Source: CBCOTE01 sp965112965
GTDB lineage: Bacteria; Desulfobacterota; Desulfovibrionia; Desulfovibrionales; Desulfovibrionaceae
Direction of reading: 5' to 3'
Assembly: GCA_965112965.1 (NCBI GenBank)
Contig: CBCOTE010000005.1
Coordinates: 27,769 to 91,768, forward strand
Length of the DNA: 64,000 bases
Made by a program: the position numbers and the translations under genes. The notes under the pieces are model-generated. The model was given only the letters and a program-made list of their open reading frames with translations, did no database searches and was not told where the DNA came from. This document shows positions 1 through 11,240 of the stretch, one piece after another (within the stretch, counting starts at the first letter, position 1; each line of letters starts with the position of its first letter).

Positions 1-3000
1 AGTATCAATATTTTTTCTTTCTGAACAACCAGAGCGTAGAAGTTTGCTTAACCGCCATGTGGATGACGCCGCTATATCGTCAGCGCATAGAAACGCAAAG
101 GTTGATGCCAACATAAAAAAGATAGATCGTCTTCGCAGAAGATATCTTCTTTGACCGCGACCTGGCCGATCTGTTCAGGGGCCTCACTCAACGGTAGAAA
201 CTCGTCCATCGCGGGTTAGAACTAACAAAAAAATAAAAATATATGTTCATTCTGGCAAACGTGCTTACCTCGAGCTACCTCACATCTAGGCCTGGCAAGA
301 CGCTGTGCATGGAGGAAGGTCTATCGCTAAAGTTGCTCATGCTCTTCCATGTCCAGAAATAGGCTTAGCCTGCAATAATATTTACGCCCCAGCCCCGAAG
401 ACTGTCTACTGCATATAGCGGACAATTTAGGAAGCCGGAATCGACACGTTTAAAAAACAATATAACAAATCTAGAACTCGTACGAATAATGGATTTTATA
501 AAGTTAAAAAAGAATCACGACCAAACGGCAAACGCCATCAACGGCAAAAGAGCTGGACCTACTGGATAGTACATCATCCGAATAAACTTCATGGCCACCT
601 TTATATATTGAAATTATAAATGAACCACAGAACTAAACCTGCGATAGTAACATCTCTACAATATTTTTCAAGACTAAAAATATCCTAGCGATAAAGGACC
701 ATACGTATCGGTCGATTACTTTTTGACTGCAAATGAGCTAGGATACCTGGCCTCCTAGCTTGATAACTTCTTATTCAATCAATCTCCGACAGCTAGAATA
801 TAGGTATACCCTGAGAGGTCGCAGTATTACAGACATTGTTTGCCAGGACCACGTATGCGGGCAATCTAGAAAAAAACATTATGTTAATAAACATACATGT
901 TAGTGGGGTGGCTCTACCCAGTCTAAGAAGGGAAAGGTCCAGAATCACCTTCTATAAAAAAATTCATCGTCAACACCACACCAGAGTGATTCAGGCAGCT
1001 CAGCGTAGTCCATACGTAAATATCTATCAGCGATGCCTGACCATTTTTCTACCCTTCGGATATATAATCATATATGACTGCGGCTGATCTTCTCTATTTT
1101 TTTTAAGAAACATACTGACGCAAGCAATCAGTCCGCCATGACCCACTGCGATATCAAGAAGATGGAACGCCTAAGGCATCAAAATTTTTTCTGCTCCGTT
1201 AATTTACCAAATTTATAAAAAATCTATTCTTAACCCCTCGAACTGTAGACTATCCGAATCCATAAAGTCCACTTATCAATCTATCTCATGGCCGAGTACC
1301 TGTGTCTCGTCAGACCTGGCGGATATATAGACTATGGCCTTCTATTACTGAGACATTTTTGTGAACTAACTACAATAACATCATCCGCAAAAAAAATCGT
1401 ATACCCATGCCATAGTCAGCCACTAAGCCGCCTCTGTCCATTGACTTAAATAAACTCATCGTTTTTCGCTCATTACTTGCTTAGTCATTCACGATAAAAC
1501 ACCTTATTCCGGTCTTTACTCAACTACATCGACATCATGTAAACCTATATCATCGATACACGAAATCCGACCAAAACAATCGTCAGCTGTGGGTTCTGCG
1601 TCAGATCGATAAACACAGCCTAACCTTAATGCCACTACCGTATCCATGGCCCAATAGCTCATCAAAAAAAGACTCAAAAGAAGGCCATCATAACCTAGAA
1701 CACATGATGGAAATTTAATGATTTAAAGATGATCTGATAAGTCGGCTAGTCAAAAAGGCGCCTTAAGCCTCCCGACATCGAATCAGATTAAAAAAAGCAA
1801 CAATAATAATTGGAAATAGAATAACTTAGGACCATCGTTCGCCGGACATTGCTGACCAACATTTGTAGTGTTTTGTTAACTAAATGAAATAAAGATATTT
1901 ATTAAAAAATTCGGTATAGACGTATTCGAGATGAAGCATATCAGCTGGGCATAGTTTACATGCCTATAAAATTTCCACAGCCACTAAACAGACTATGGAG
2001 AGCCCAGGTACGGGAACATATACGCGATCACTTCACTCTAAAAGATATAACAGGGACTGCCGTGCTCTCCAAATAAAAAAAGACCGGCGGACTACATAGT
2101 TGGATATGTCGACAAGCGAAGGAGACGCGGCAGGACAGCCGATGTCCCAACGTCATCGTTAATGCAACTGTCACACCTCAGGCCGCCCCGGTCAAAAAAA
2201 TCTAGGTACACTAATCGATTTTTTTATGCAGCAAGCTAGCAGCAAGGCCGACGATAAAAGAAAGCCTAATATTGACGATCTAAAATCTACGCAGAGAACG
2301 AAAAAAAAACCGCACTTTTTCAGTTAAGGACTTGCAGCCATACCGAAACGTTTGCAAAGGTCGTTTGTCTGACAAAATTTATTCACTACCATCAATCAGG
2401 TGACCAAAAAAACATTACCTTCGATCGGATGTTTGCAGCCAAAAAAACTTGAAACTAATCAACTCACCTATCTATTTACTTCTCAGACCGCATCATTTTC
2501 ATTACGCTTTATACCCATTGGCTCAATATTATTCGTAAAGTTAACATCTCCATATTCAGTTTTCAAGGTTATGACTAAGAACAATAGGTAACCTGAGGGA
2601 GCACTACATTGGCCGAACCTTGATTTACAGCAAGGTCACCCGGACCACTAAATTAAAGAATATCAACAAGCCATCGATCGCGAGCTATTGTACGACCTGG
2701 ACAATATCGTGGCCACGATTCAGCTACTCAGCTTCAAGTTAGAAAATAAAACCAAAATCAAAGACAATGTCCTGATCTATGTTAAAGCCGAAAGGATTAT
2801 GGTCGAGTTCAACCATAAGATAATCAATGCCTTGTTAACCATTAGCCGACATCTACTAATGAAAATCAAGGGTGGTATTAGCCACTAATGTAAATTTATG
2901 CTAGTCAAACGCTATCAAATCATGAATTGCGTAGTACACGGGCCGGCTTCCTCATGGAAGTTCGTCACCGGCCCCTACTCCACTCAAAACGCGTGGCCTG

Positions 3001-3455
3001 AAAACCCCTTGACCTGATTGTAGTGGGCTGACATATATCAGCCAGACTGACAACGATCGCTCTCGTCAAGAGCAAGAATGTTACCACCAGATGTTCTCTA
3101 TTATTTTTAACTGATATCTAAGGTATTCCAAACCGTTTCAAATGACAACGAAACGCTAATAATAGCCACCCAACTCCTGGCCCCACGATCCGTAGCTTGC
3201 TTATACATCTGCTTCGTAGAACATATGGACAAGAATGGCTTAGTGATCGCCCTACCCTTTCAGCCACCATCGAAGCTGCCTGCTGACACACCTAGGATTA
3301 TATATCTATTAATTAACATGGTAACTTCAGGTTTTCCTAAATATAGCCACCTCCATCGGCATAATTTGCAACCATTGCAACCGCTTCTCACACTGCGTCA
3401 AGGTCTCAACTATAATATTGACACTCAAGAATAAACTAGAAAACTAGGAGTTACT
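1..3455. other. Decayed tract without a recognisable gene
   Basis: No reading frame here carries a family motif I can name. Stops are frequent in all frames and runs of A and T of 6-9 bases are common, as in the other tracts of this window where gene remnants can be read. The longest open stretch worth noting is 2688-2888 (+, 66 codons, rich in I, L, K and N); it faintly recalls the N-box region of a histidine kinase, but not enough to call. A nested hairpin lies at 2940-2974. By analogy with the other gaps this is probably eroded coding DNA. Confidence 0.5.
2940..2974. repeat. Nested inverted repeat (hairpin)
   Basis: Outer arms GGGCCGG (2940-2946) and CCGGCCC (2968-2974) pair over 7 bp. 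Inside, CTTCC and GGAAG (2947-2951 and 2956-2960) pair around a 4-base loop. No T-run follows on either strand, so it is not a standard intrinsic terminator. Function unknown. Confidence 0.4.
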
Positions 3456-4547
3456 ATGTCCTTGGCCATCGACAATATACGCTTTAGAAAACGGGTAGAA
3501 GTGACCGCGCCTGATGTCCCATCCACCATGGCAGTCGACGTCATGCCTACGCCAGTTATAACCTATCTAAATCGATTGACCGAAGAAAAAGGCTACTCAG
3601 CCGCCACTGTTATAGCATACCGACACGACCTGACGCAATTCGAGGCCTTTCTCACCACCCAGCGCAACCACTCTTTGGGACGCCCACAGGATGTAGGCCG
3701 GACCGATATCCGCGGCTTCTTAGTTGAGATGCACCGGCAAGGTATAAAAAAGAGCTCCATAGCCCGTAAATTATCGGTCTTGCGTGGCTTTTTTAATTAT
3801 TGCCGGCGGCAAGGACTATCCATAACTAACCCTGCTGCTCTTACGGCCAACCCTAAACAGGACAAACCACGATCTCGCTGTCTCAACGTGGACCAAGCTT
3901 TCGCCATGGTCAATCCAGCTACAGTCATCACTGCTCAGCACCATGACGTCATCAAAGGCCTAGCCGATACCACCCGACACGAAGCCTTGCGTTACCGTGA
4001 TTTAGCCCTGACCGAACTCCTATATGGCTCAGGGCTACGCATAAGTGAAGCCTTAGGGCTAGATATATCTGACTGCCACCCAAACAGCGACACCCTAAAG
4101 GTAATGGGCAAAGGCGCTAAAGAACGCCTAGTTCCACTTACTGATACAGCACGGCGAGCCATAGAAGCCTGGCTCGCCGTGCGCGTTGTCCTGGTAGGTA
4201 ACGACATAGCTGGAAGTAAAGAGCAAGCTCTATTTCTAGGCGCCAGGGGCCGTCGTCTGGACCGACGGGTGGCTAACCGCAATCTCAGCCGTATAGCCGT
4301 CGCCGCCGGCATACCTGGCCACCTATCGGCCCATATTCTGCGCCATAGTTTTGCCACCCACCTCTTAGAATCTGGCGCCGACCTACGCAGTGTGCAAGAG
4401 CTCTTGGGACATTCCCGTCTAACTACCACCCAACGCTATACACAACTAGAACTAAACCATATCATTATAGCTTACGACCGCTCTCATCCCCGAAGCCGTA
4501 CGCTGCCGTACAACGTCCCAGCACCGGTGACCGAGGCGTTGTCCTAA
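3456..4547 (+). CDS. xerC: Tyrosine recombinase, XerC/XerD family
   Basis: Site-specific recombinase of the Xer type, which resolves chromosome dimers at the dif site near the septum. The 363-aa product has the N-terminal SAM-like core-binding domain (about residues 30-125, with a TVIAYRHDLTQFEAF segment) and the C-terminal catalytic domain. All catalytic residues are visible: R195 (GSGLRISEALGL), K219 (MGKGAKER), H293 and R296 (HILRH), H319 (LLGH) and nucleophile Y328 (TTQRYTQ). AACTAGGAG lies just before the ATG and supports this start. The protein is about 60 residues longer than the usual 300, with an extra N-terminal stretch and a loop near residues 140-175. Decayed DNA flanks both sides. 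XerC versus XerD cannot be settled from this sequence alone. Confidence 0.93.
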   Translation: MSLAIDNIRFRKRVEVTAPDVPSTMAVDVMPTPVITYLNRLTEEKGYSAATVIAYRHDLTQFEAFLTTQRNHSLGRPQDVGRTDIRGFLVEMHRQGIKKSSIARKLSVLRGFFNYCRRQGLSITNPAALTANPKQDKPRSRCLNVDQAFAMVNPATVITAQHHDVIKGLADTTRHEALRYRDLALTELLYGSGLRISEALGLDISDCHPNSDTLKVMGKGAKERLVPLTDTARRAIEAWLAVRVVLVGNDIAGSKEQALFLGARGRRLDRRVANRNLSRIAVAAGIPGHLSAHILRHSFATHLLESGADLRSVQELLGHSRLTTTQRYTQLELNHIIIAYDRSHPRSRTLPYNVPAPVTEALS

Positions 4548-7500
4548 TCCTTCGATTCTCACCGTATCGTCCGACCGAAATCCAACACAAATCCTATCAA
4601 TAAAATTAGCCATTTCTAACCAGGCCGACAACAAAATACTCTCAGCAGGACTACTCTACCTCTACTGACTAATCTGTCTAAAAACCGACCTAAAAACTAG
4701 GCGAACAATACGACAAAATACCGAATACGCTAAAAGAAATCAGGATTGACCAGCACTAGCATGCAGGCCTACCGACTCTGGCTTATCTTTTTTTCACGCC
4801 TTAAACAGATTAAAATCAACAAAAAAACTAAACCAAATAGAATATATTTGATCTACAATAAATTCAGCTAATTGGCAATATTAGTTCAAATCCAGCTAGC
4901 TAAAATTGCCGTGAAAAATATGATGAAGAAAGATAGCAAATCAAAAAATTACTGACTGGTAATGCCGTACAAAATCAATGAGGGATATTAAAAAAACTAT
5001 AAACTAGCTATCTGTCACCACATACATTGATAACAGTTATGAATGAGACTATAGAGAGGCCATCTTTAAAGTCAAGGATAGAAAAAAAACGATGGTAGTA
5101 CAAAAAAAGATATCGATGCAGCCAAGACGATATTAATCTTAAGCTTGTAGTCTTAGGATTCTACAGTTTTGGCTGTTTTCCTCCTTATTACCGCAGACAA
5201 TGCTGCCTTTATCATATTTTTTTAGCGACGTAAGTTGGTATAATTTTACTAAAATATGAAGGCTACTATGATAGTCAAAATACAACCGGAAACAAACTTG
5301 TGTTGATCTAGAGTCATCAGCTTAGCAAACTAAGGACCAATAGAATTGCTCACGCCATGATTATACTTATGATCATATCAGGTTTCAATCTAAAAAACTT
5401 AATCTTGGAGTAGTTGATATGTTGCTAATCCATGCGATAAGTTTATAGAGCATGATCGTACTGACCATAACTGTATACGATAACAGCCAAAATATAAATA
5501 GTAGGCTGAAGCTTACGTCAACGCTAGAGCCCGCAAGCATACCAAATACCGCCACAGCTGTGGTGATCAGAAAGAAACAGAATAGATTAACGCTCATTCA
5601 TTCTGGCATTCTCTAAGCGCACTATACGGCTAGGAGATATACACACCCTTCTCCATCATTACGGTGATGAACATTTGCCTGGCGCCAAGCATTTGGACAC
5701 CTCGATCTATGATAGAACTTCAGAATAATTCTAAACACTACCTTGACCTTTAGGACTTCAATAGCGTCCTTCATTTTTCTTTGGCAAGAAAATCTTGTAA
5801 AAGTCCGGCATCTGCTAAGTATGAAAGAACTTATAAAGAATTTTGCCTCTGTCGTCTAGCTTAGTATAAAAAAATGAAGCACTAACTGTATCCTCAGCAC
5901 AGACTTCCAGAAATACTGGATTAGCCGCCTAAGATTTGCTGATCATGTTGATAGCGCTATCACTCATGCTAGCTTTATCAAGCTCTTATAAGATACCTCC
6001 GATAAAGGCAGCGCACTGTAGGCGCGGCAGCTATTGTAGTCTACGCCTCCCAGCCACGATGCGCACAGGACCATCGACCATAATGTGACAAAATTGCGTT
6101 GCAATCTTTAAGAATAGTCCCATAAAGACCGTCCTTTTCCTGCATAGATTCTTCATTTCTAATCCCGTCCCCGATCGTAGTCGTCCAGCATAGCATCTTC
6201 CCTCGACCTACACCCAATTAAAACTCAACCATAACTTAAAATATAACGCCTTTCGCCTCAGCTTTAACCAAAATCAATATTTTCTTAGTCATGCTATCCA
6301 ACAAAGCAGACCAGGTCAATCTCTTAGCTAGCCGCACCGCACATGGGTCACACTTAACAATACAGACCGCAACCAAATTAAAAACTAGCATATACCAAAA
6401 TAGACCTCATACACTTTTTACAGCCATCACACAGTTCGACCTATGAAAGCCCAACTTGTCTCTATCCAATTGACCAAGACGATACGACGATACAAGGATA
6501 ATCCTAAACGCATTCTAGCTCCTTACAATGCAAGTAAAGCGAGCAATTGCGATTCAACTTCGTCCAATATTCTGTCAAATTAGAACATATAATCTTGATG
6601 TATCCTAAATGTATACTGCGACATGGTATTTAGTGTATAGTACAATAAACATTATAAGCGTAGCAGATAATATAACGACACTTGTCAAAAAAAATTTAAC
6701 AGGTTATAGCAATCTCTAAATTATATTACAACATTAATTATTTTTTTATTAAAGTAGAGAATTGCATTGTCAAAAAAACGCTCATCATGTATAATAGTTA
6801 CTGATTGCATAGCCTTTGTCCGTAGCCAAAGAAACATATTTTAAGGACAGCATGCAGCTACCATAGCACGCCGAGCCCACTTAAGAGTATAATCAAAGTT
6901 ACCACAACTTAGTACACTGGACTACTTAGTACAGAGCTATATATTTTAAAATCGCGACCTTAATTTGCAAAAAAATTAAGGGACAGCATAATGCCCATAT
7001 TATTTAATAGGAGCACTGGCTTCCGTGCAGCCAAAAATAGCAACGCAGCACACATAGAATGTACCACAAACTAACCTTAGGCCTATTAACACTTGGTGAG
7101 CCCACTCAATGTGAGTATCAATCGGGAATAAGATCAGTCATCAGTGGCCGAAACAATACAAATGGGATAGTCCCATCCTGAAGACTGCGGCCACGGGTTC
7201 TACAGCAGGTCCAACACAGCTATCCGGCCTCACTGCCCACCACCTGATGGCCATGCACCACTCTTAGCCACCCCCGCTGCCTTAATTCCGGCTTGTCTAT
7301 GTTCAATGATAACCAAGTTGGTCAAAAACCAAGAATCTAGGCCAGCCAGAAATATAATCGCAAACGGCATCAGGACCACAACTAACCGTTCATCGACCAG
7401 GGAAAAGCCATACATCCCCCCCACCATATGGGCAGTATGAATCATAGCTACGGCCTGCAGCAACAGCAAATATTAATCTCTTAAGGACAGCCTTAATGCA

Positions 7501-8300
7501 TCCAGAAACAGACTACCGCCTTGTCTCTGGGGTCAATGTTCAAGCTCCGTAGGGAAGGGCGAAGAGGAGAACCATGAGTATACAGGCTATTTTTCCCAGC
7601 CTAGACCATGCATCACGAGTCACCACTACAGCCAAGGCACCGTTGACGTAAAGGCCTAACTGCTCGAGCATGAAATTCAGACAAGTTAAAATAGAGTCCC
7701 GGCTATATCAAAAAATGGCAGCTACGACGAGGCCACGACTACGGCAACTAAGTATACCCTGACACAAGCAGTGCCCCCCGACCTAAAAGCCGAAATAAAC
7801 TCAATCAGCTAGTCACGACAGCGATAGCAAGCCACGCTGTCCCTTGCCCTGACCAGACAAGCGGAAAATAACCCAGACGTCGACTTCATGAAAAAAGAAG
7901 ACGCATCCTCGCCGCTAGCACTAACGCACTCTCCACCCAAGGCAAATTCAAGCTATAGAGCGCCTAAGCCTAACTACAGTACATGTCAAGGTCAGACAAA
8001 AATAACGGAACAGAAAAAACATGTCCTAAAAAAACCACAGCCCTGGCCCACGTAACTAGCTTAATCGTTTTTCAGCAAGGATGACCCAGATACTACCTCT
8101 GTAGAACCAAGACGGCCACGATAAACTCACGTCAACACCGTAAAAAACTAAAGTTCTAAACAAATCATCTCTCCAGCGACATTATTGTACACCAGCAGCA
8201 GGTGCTCGCAATTCGACCACACCGGAATAATCGTGCCCCAATAGCATCAGCGTACCCCGAAAAAAACAATACGTAATAAGTCGCGACTGTAGCCATAACA
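4548..8300. other. Decayed tract, gene content not identified
   Basis: There is no intact gene between the recombinase and the hppA-like remnant. Frames are broken by frequent stops. Two short minus-strand open stretches, 5385-5597 and 7230-7469, encode hydrophobic segments that look like pieces of membrane proteins, but I cannot name the families. The tract is rich in A and C on the plus strand. It probably represents several eroded genes. Confidence 0.5.
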
Positions 8301-8880
8301 ATGCCAGCAAAATAGCGCGGTCTCAGGCAGCCCACAATGCTGTCATCGGCTTACGCCATATGTTAATTACGCTCAATCTGGCTAAATCGACTTACCCGCT
8401 TGGCCATCTTTGTGATAATATCCATAATCTCCATCCAGTCTACCAGACGAATTAATATCGCGGCTCATTGGCTCTAGTTGAATCTACCTCAAATACCTAG
8501 AGTTCACCCGCTTGCCAGCCAATATATTAGTCATAATGATTGCGATATAAGGTTGATAAAAAATAATCTGTATATGGCCGATATGGACAGGAGCCGTTCT
8601 CATAGGCCGTGGCCAACCCGATAGCAATGCATACTCATACTAGGCCGACCACTGAGGCCATCACGCCATGACCTGCAGTTACGACCCTCTTGTTGGATAG
8701 CTTCGCTGGTGGCAGCTTTGTCGACCTAGGCGGCTAAAGCCATCGCTACAGCACCGATCTATTGCTCTAACGAAACTAGGCCAACCACCAGCCAGACAGC
8801 TAACGCCACACCAATAACAGACTTGCCACACGCTTCCGGCTCGCCGGCATTGTCGCCATAATTATATGGATCTCCCAGAC
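8300..8880 (-). pseudogene. hppA: Remnant resembling membrane-bound pyrophosphatase
   Basis: On the minus strand three pieces occur in the order expected of an ion-pumping pyrophosphatase. They are a YGDNAGEPEACG segment (8821-8876) resembling the DNVGDNVGDCAG signature, a GLATAYENG segment (about 8589-8630) resembling the ITEYYTS region, and TNILAG (8514-8534) resembling the ATNIIAGLAVG motif. Stops and frame changes lie between them. The N-terminal third of the family has no room between 8880 and the next gene, so the 5' end seems deleted. The enzyme would couple pyrophosphate hydrolysis to H+ or Na+ pumping. The match is by eye and short; another multi-spanning membrane protein is possible. 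Confidence 0.4.
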
Positions 8881-9047
8881 ATAATACCGTGGCCAATATA
8901 TATCTTGACATGAGGCAACAAGCGCTTATCTATATCTTAATGTCACGTTACTGATACGCCTCACGCAGACTATCATTCGTCACGCCGCAGATCCGGCAAG
9001 TATTTTTTTTCGAAGTAATACAAAAAAACTAGACAAGGAACCCACTG

Positions 9048-9278
9048 ATGCCATTGTATGAGTATGTCTGCCCAGTTTGCAAAACCAAATTCGAAGAGCT
9101 TGTCTCAATAATCGCCGAACAACCCCCTACCTGTCCCAGCTGCGGCGAGGCCAAGGCTAGTCGGATTATGTCCGCCTGCCACTGCCACCAAACGGGAGGG
9201 AATGCCCAGCCCATCAGCTACACACCTATATCTATGCCCTCATCTGATTATGGCTGTGGCCACAGCGGTTTCTCCTGA
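9048..9278 (+). CDS. FmdB-family zinc ribbon protein
   Basis: This 76-aa protein has the N-terminal signature of the FmdB/putative regulatory zinc ribbon family: MPLYEYVCPVCKTKFEEL, then PPTCPSCG. Two CxxC pairs (C8/C11 and C29/C32) would bind one zinc ion. The tail, with more Cys and His (ACHCHQT, GCGHSG), is less conserved and may be disordered. AAGGA sits 8 bases before the ATG. FmdB was named from a suggested role in formamidase regulation, but the role of most members is unknown, so no function is assigned. It is an isolated survivor between two decayed tracts. Confidence 0.85.
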   Translation: MPLYEYVCPVCKTKFEELVSIIAEQPPTCPSCGEAKASRIMSACHCHQTGGNAQPISYTPISMPSSDYGCGHSGFS

Positions 9279-10840
9279 GCCCGCTGAATAGTCCCGCTCA
9301 AAGTTTTTGGGCGGCTATAATCGAGTAACCGAAACATACATCTATAAACTCCACTAATGGATGGAGGGGTATCACAAGTTCCGCCTCCGCTTGCTCCGCT
9401 TTACGAGAAAGTCATCTTGTTAATCTTTGTGATAACTGAAATAGTATTATTTTTAGGCTTGAGTATAAAAAAATAGCAAAAAAACCATCACCCGCTTCAC
9501 CTATTATATCAACCATATCATTTTTTCTAACGAATTTATGTCTAATGTTTCCAACGCCTTAGGCAAGCTGCTACGCCTCCTTCAATAAAAAAAGCTCTTA
9601 TGGCCATCTTAAGCTGCCGTTAGAGTTATAGTCGACAGAACGGATATGTGTATCATATGGCCATCAATACGATTGTAGAAATATCCCATCTTTTAGTCCA
9701 ATTCTCAGGGCTTCCTATCTTATCCGGCGACTAAGAGTTAAGCTAGGACAAAATGCGAACAACATAATATCACTGGCTGTTTTAGCATGAATTTTCTACT
9801 TAATGTTCATGGTCACCAATAAACGAAGACAGCTACATGTTCAGTTAAATCAACTAACTCAATCCACCCATAAACCACTGGTCTAAACAAAATTTAATGC
9901 ATGGCCCACCCTGGAGAAAGGCCACTCCCTTAAACGCGATACGTTTGTGCAGTTATCCTTAAGAAAAAAAGATAAATTTTAGTAAAATCTAGATTCGGAA
10001 ATATAATTAAGCACCATTCTAATTACATTTCATTCCCCATGCATCCAGAGGAAAAATAAGAAAAATACCTCATCAGATTGTAATCCAAGCTCGAATTATC
10101 CATCACTTAAGGAATATTATACCGAGTTCTGAAAATTCATTAAATTATATACCAGGAGGAATATTAAGAGATTGTCCTTCCTCGGTAGGCACCCGACGTA
10201 GTTAACAGCCCATATTTATAGCTAGCTGCGTCTTCGGCCTTATGGGCTTTGACTGCAACCGCTGGAATGTAAGCCTATACGTACGCGTGCCCACCTAACG
10301 CCAGGATTAAAACCTTCATCCCAGAATCTAAACTTTTTAAGGGACACAAAGAATGACGAAAACCACGTCTATTTGAATTACTCACGCGAGACGCTCCAAA
10401 AAAATATCTTAGTTCGTAAAATTGCCATAATCACTACAAACGAGGTACTCAAACTACCTAATATGCATGGACGCCAAGCATTCTGAATCATATAATATTT
10501 TTTTTTGGAGCCCACGACAATATGCCTAACTAAAGCTGTTCAAAAAATACTACATCTATGAGACTGTCGCTAACCCGCTATGCTTTAATAACTCCAGCTA
10601 CTAGGATGCCAAAGGGCTAATATACCTAAAAAATATCTCCGCGACAAACTGAGCCAAACTGAAAGCTGCTGCATCGTTGACTCCGACTATGAGGCTGTAC
10701 GGCTCAATCGGTACCTAAACATATTATGGGTCAGAAGCCTAGAGATGTTTTAATATACGAGTCCGTAGATGAATCCTGTTGCGGCGCCATCGACACACGC
10801 CAAGAAACATACTCTAAAAATGTGAGGCAGTCCAACTTGG
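9279..10840. other. Decayed tract, nothing identified
   Basis: Only short open stretches, none with a motif I recognise. A plus-strand segment around 9780-9960 encodes one hydrophobic stretch followed by a polar region, suggesting a piece of a single-span membrane protein. Confidence 0.5.
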
Positions 10841-11240
10841 CTAACCTGAACAAGTTTTACATGGAGCAAAATAAGAAGTCCACTAATTCAAGAGCTCTCG
10901 ACTAATTAAGACGATACCTTCCACAAATTGAACGTAGCGATCAATGATATTTTAGACGACAAGTGACTACAGCACATGCTTCCCTAACAGCTCTCGAGTT
11001 TCACCTTACTATCTGGTAAATCTCAACGTGGCATTTTTTTATCCCATATACGCAAATACTCAATCTCTTTCCAAAAAAAATAAAGCTTTTGCAGGAGGCA
11101 GTTAGACTCAACCGCTATATTCACTCATGCTGTGTATCTTCAGTAGGATCTGACCGATAACTATCTCAAGGCCGCATAATAGTATCTCAACGAGACAAGC
11201 CTACTTAGGGAACTACTTATACGACCACCCACACGCTAGC
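10840..11240 (+). pseudogene. Possible GntR/FCD regulator remnant
   Basis: A plus-strand segment near 10900-10990 reads DDTFHKLNVAINDILDDK and then, after a stop, LQHMLP. This resembles the D-x-x-FH-x-x-(I/L) helix of the FCD ligand-binding domain of GntR-type repressors, where the His helps bind a metal. A downstream segment at about 11155-11215 (DNYLKAA, then YLNETSLLRELL) fits the end of that domain loosely. Several stops interrupt it. No DNA-binding domain could be read. The call is tentative. Confidence 0.3.

Noticed and set aside
2688..2888. Small gene or histidine kinase fragment
   Set aside because: No ribosome-binding site, AT-rich codon use unlike the intact genes, and only a vague likeness to the kinase N-box.
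3992..4429. Minus-strand 145-codon frame inside the recombinase gene
   Set aside because: It is the antisense shadow of a strongly conserved gene with all catalytic residues; arginine- and serine-rich composition is typical of such shadows.
4861..4910. tRNA-like T-loop (TTCAAATCC)
   Set aside because: The flanking bases do not form a T stem, and no anticodon arm or acceptor stem could be built.
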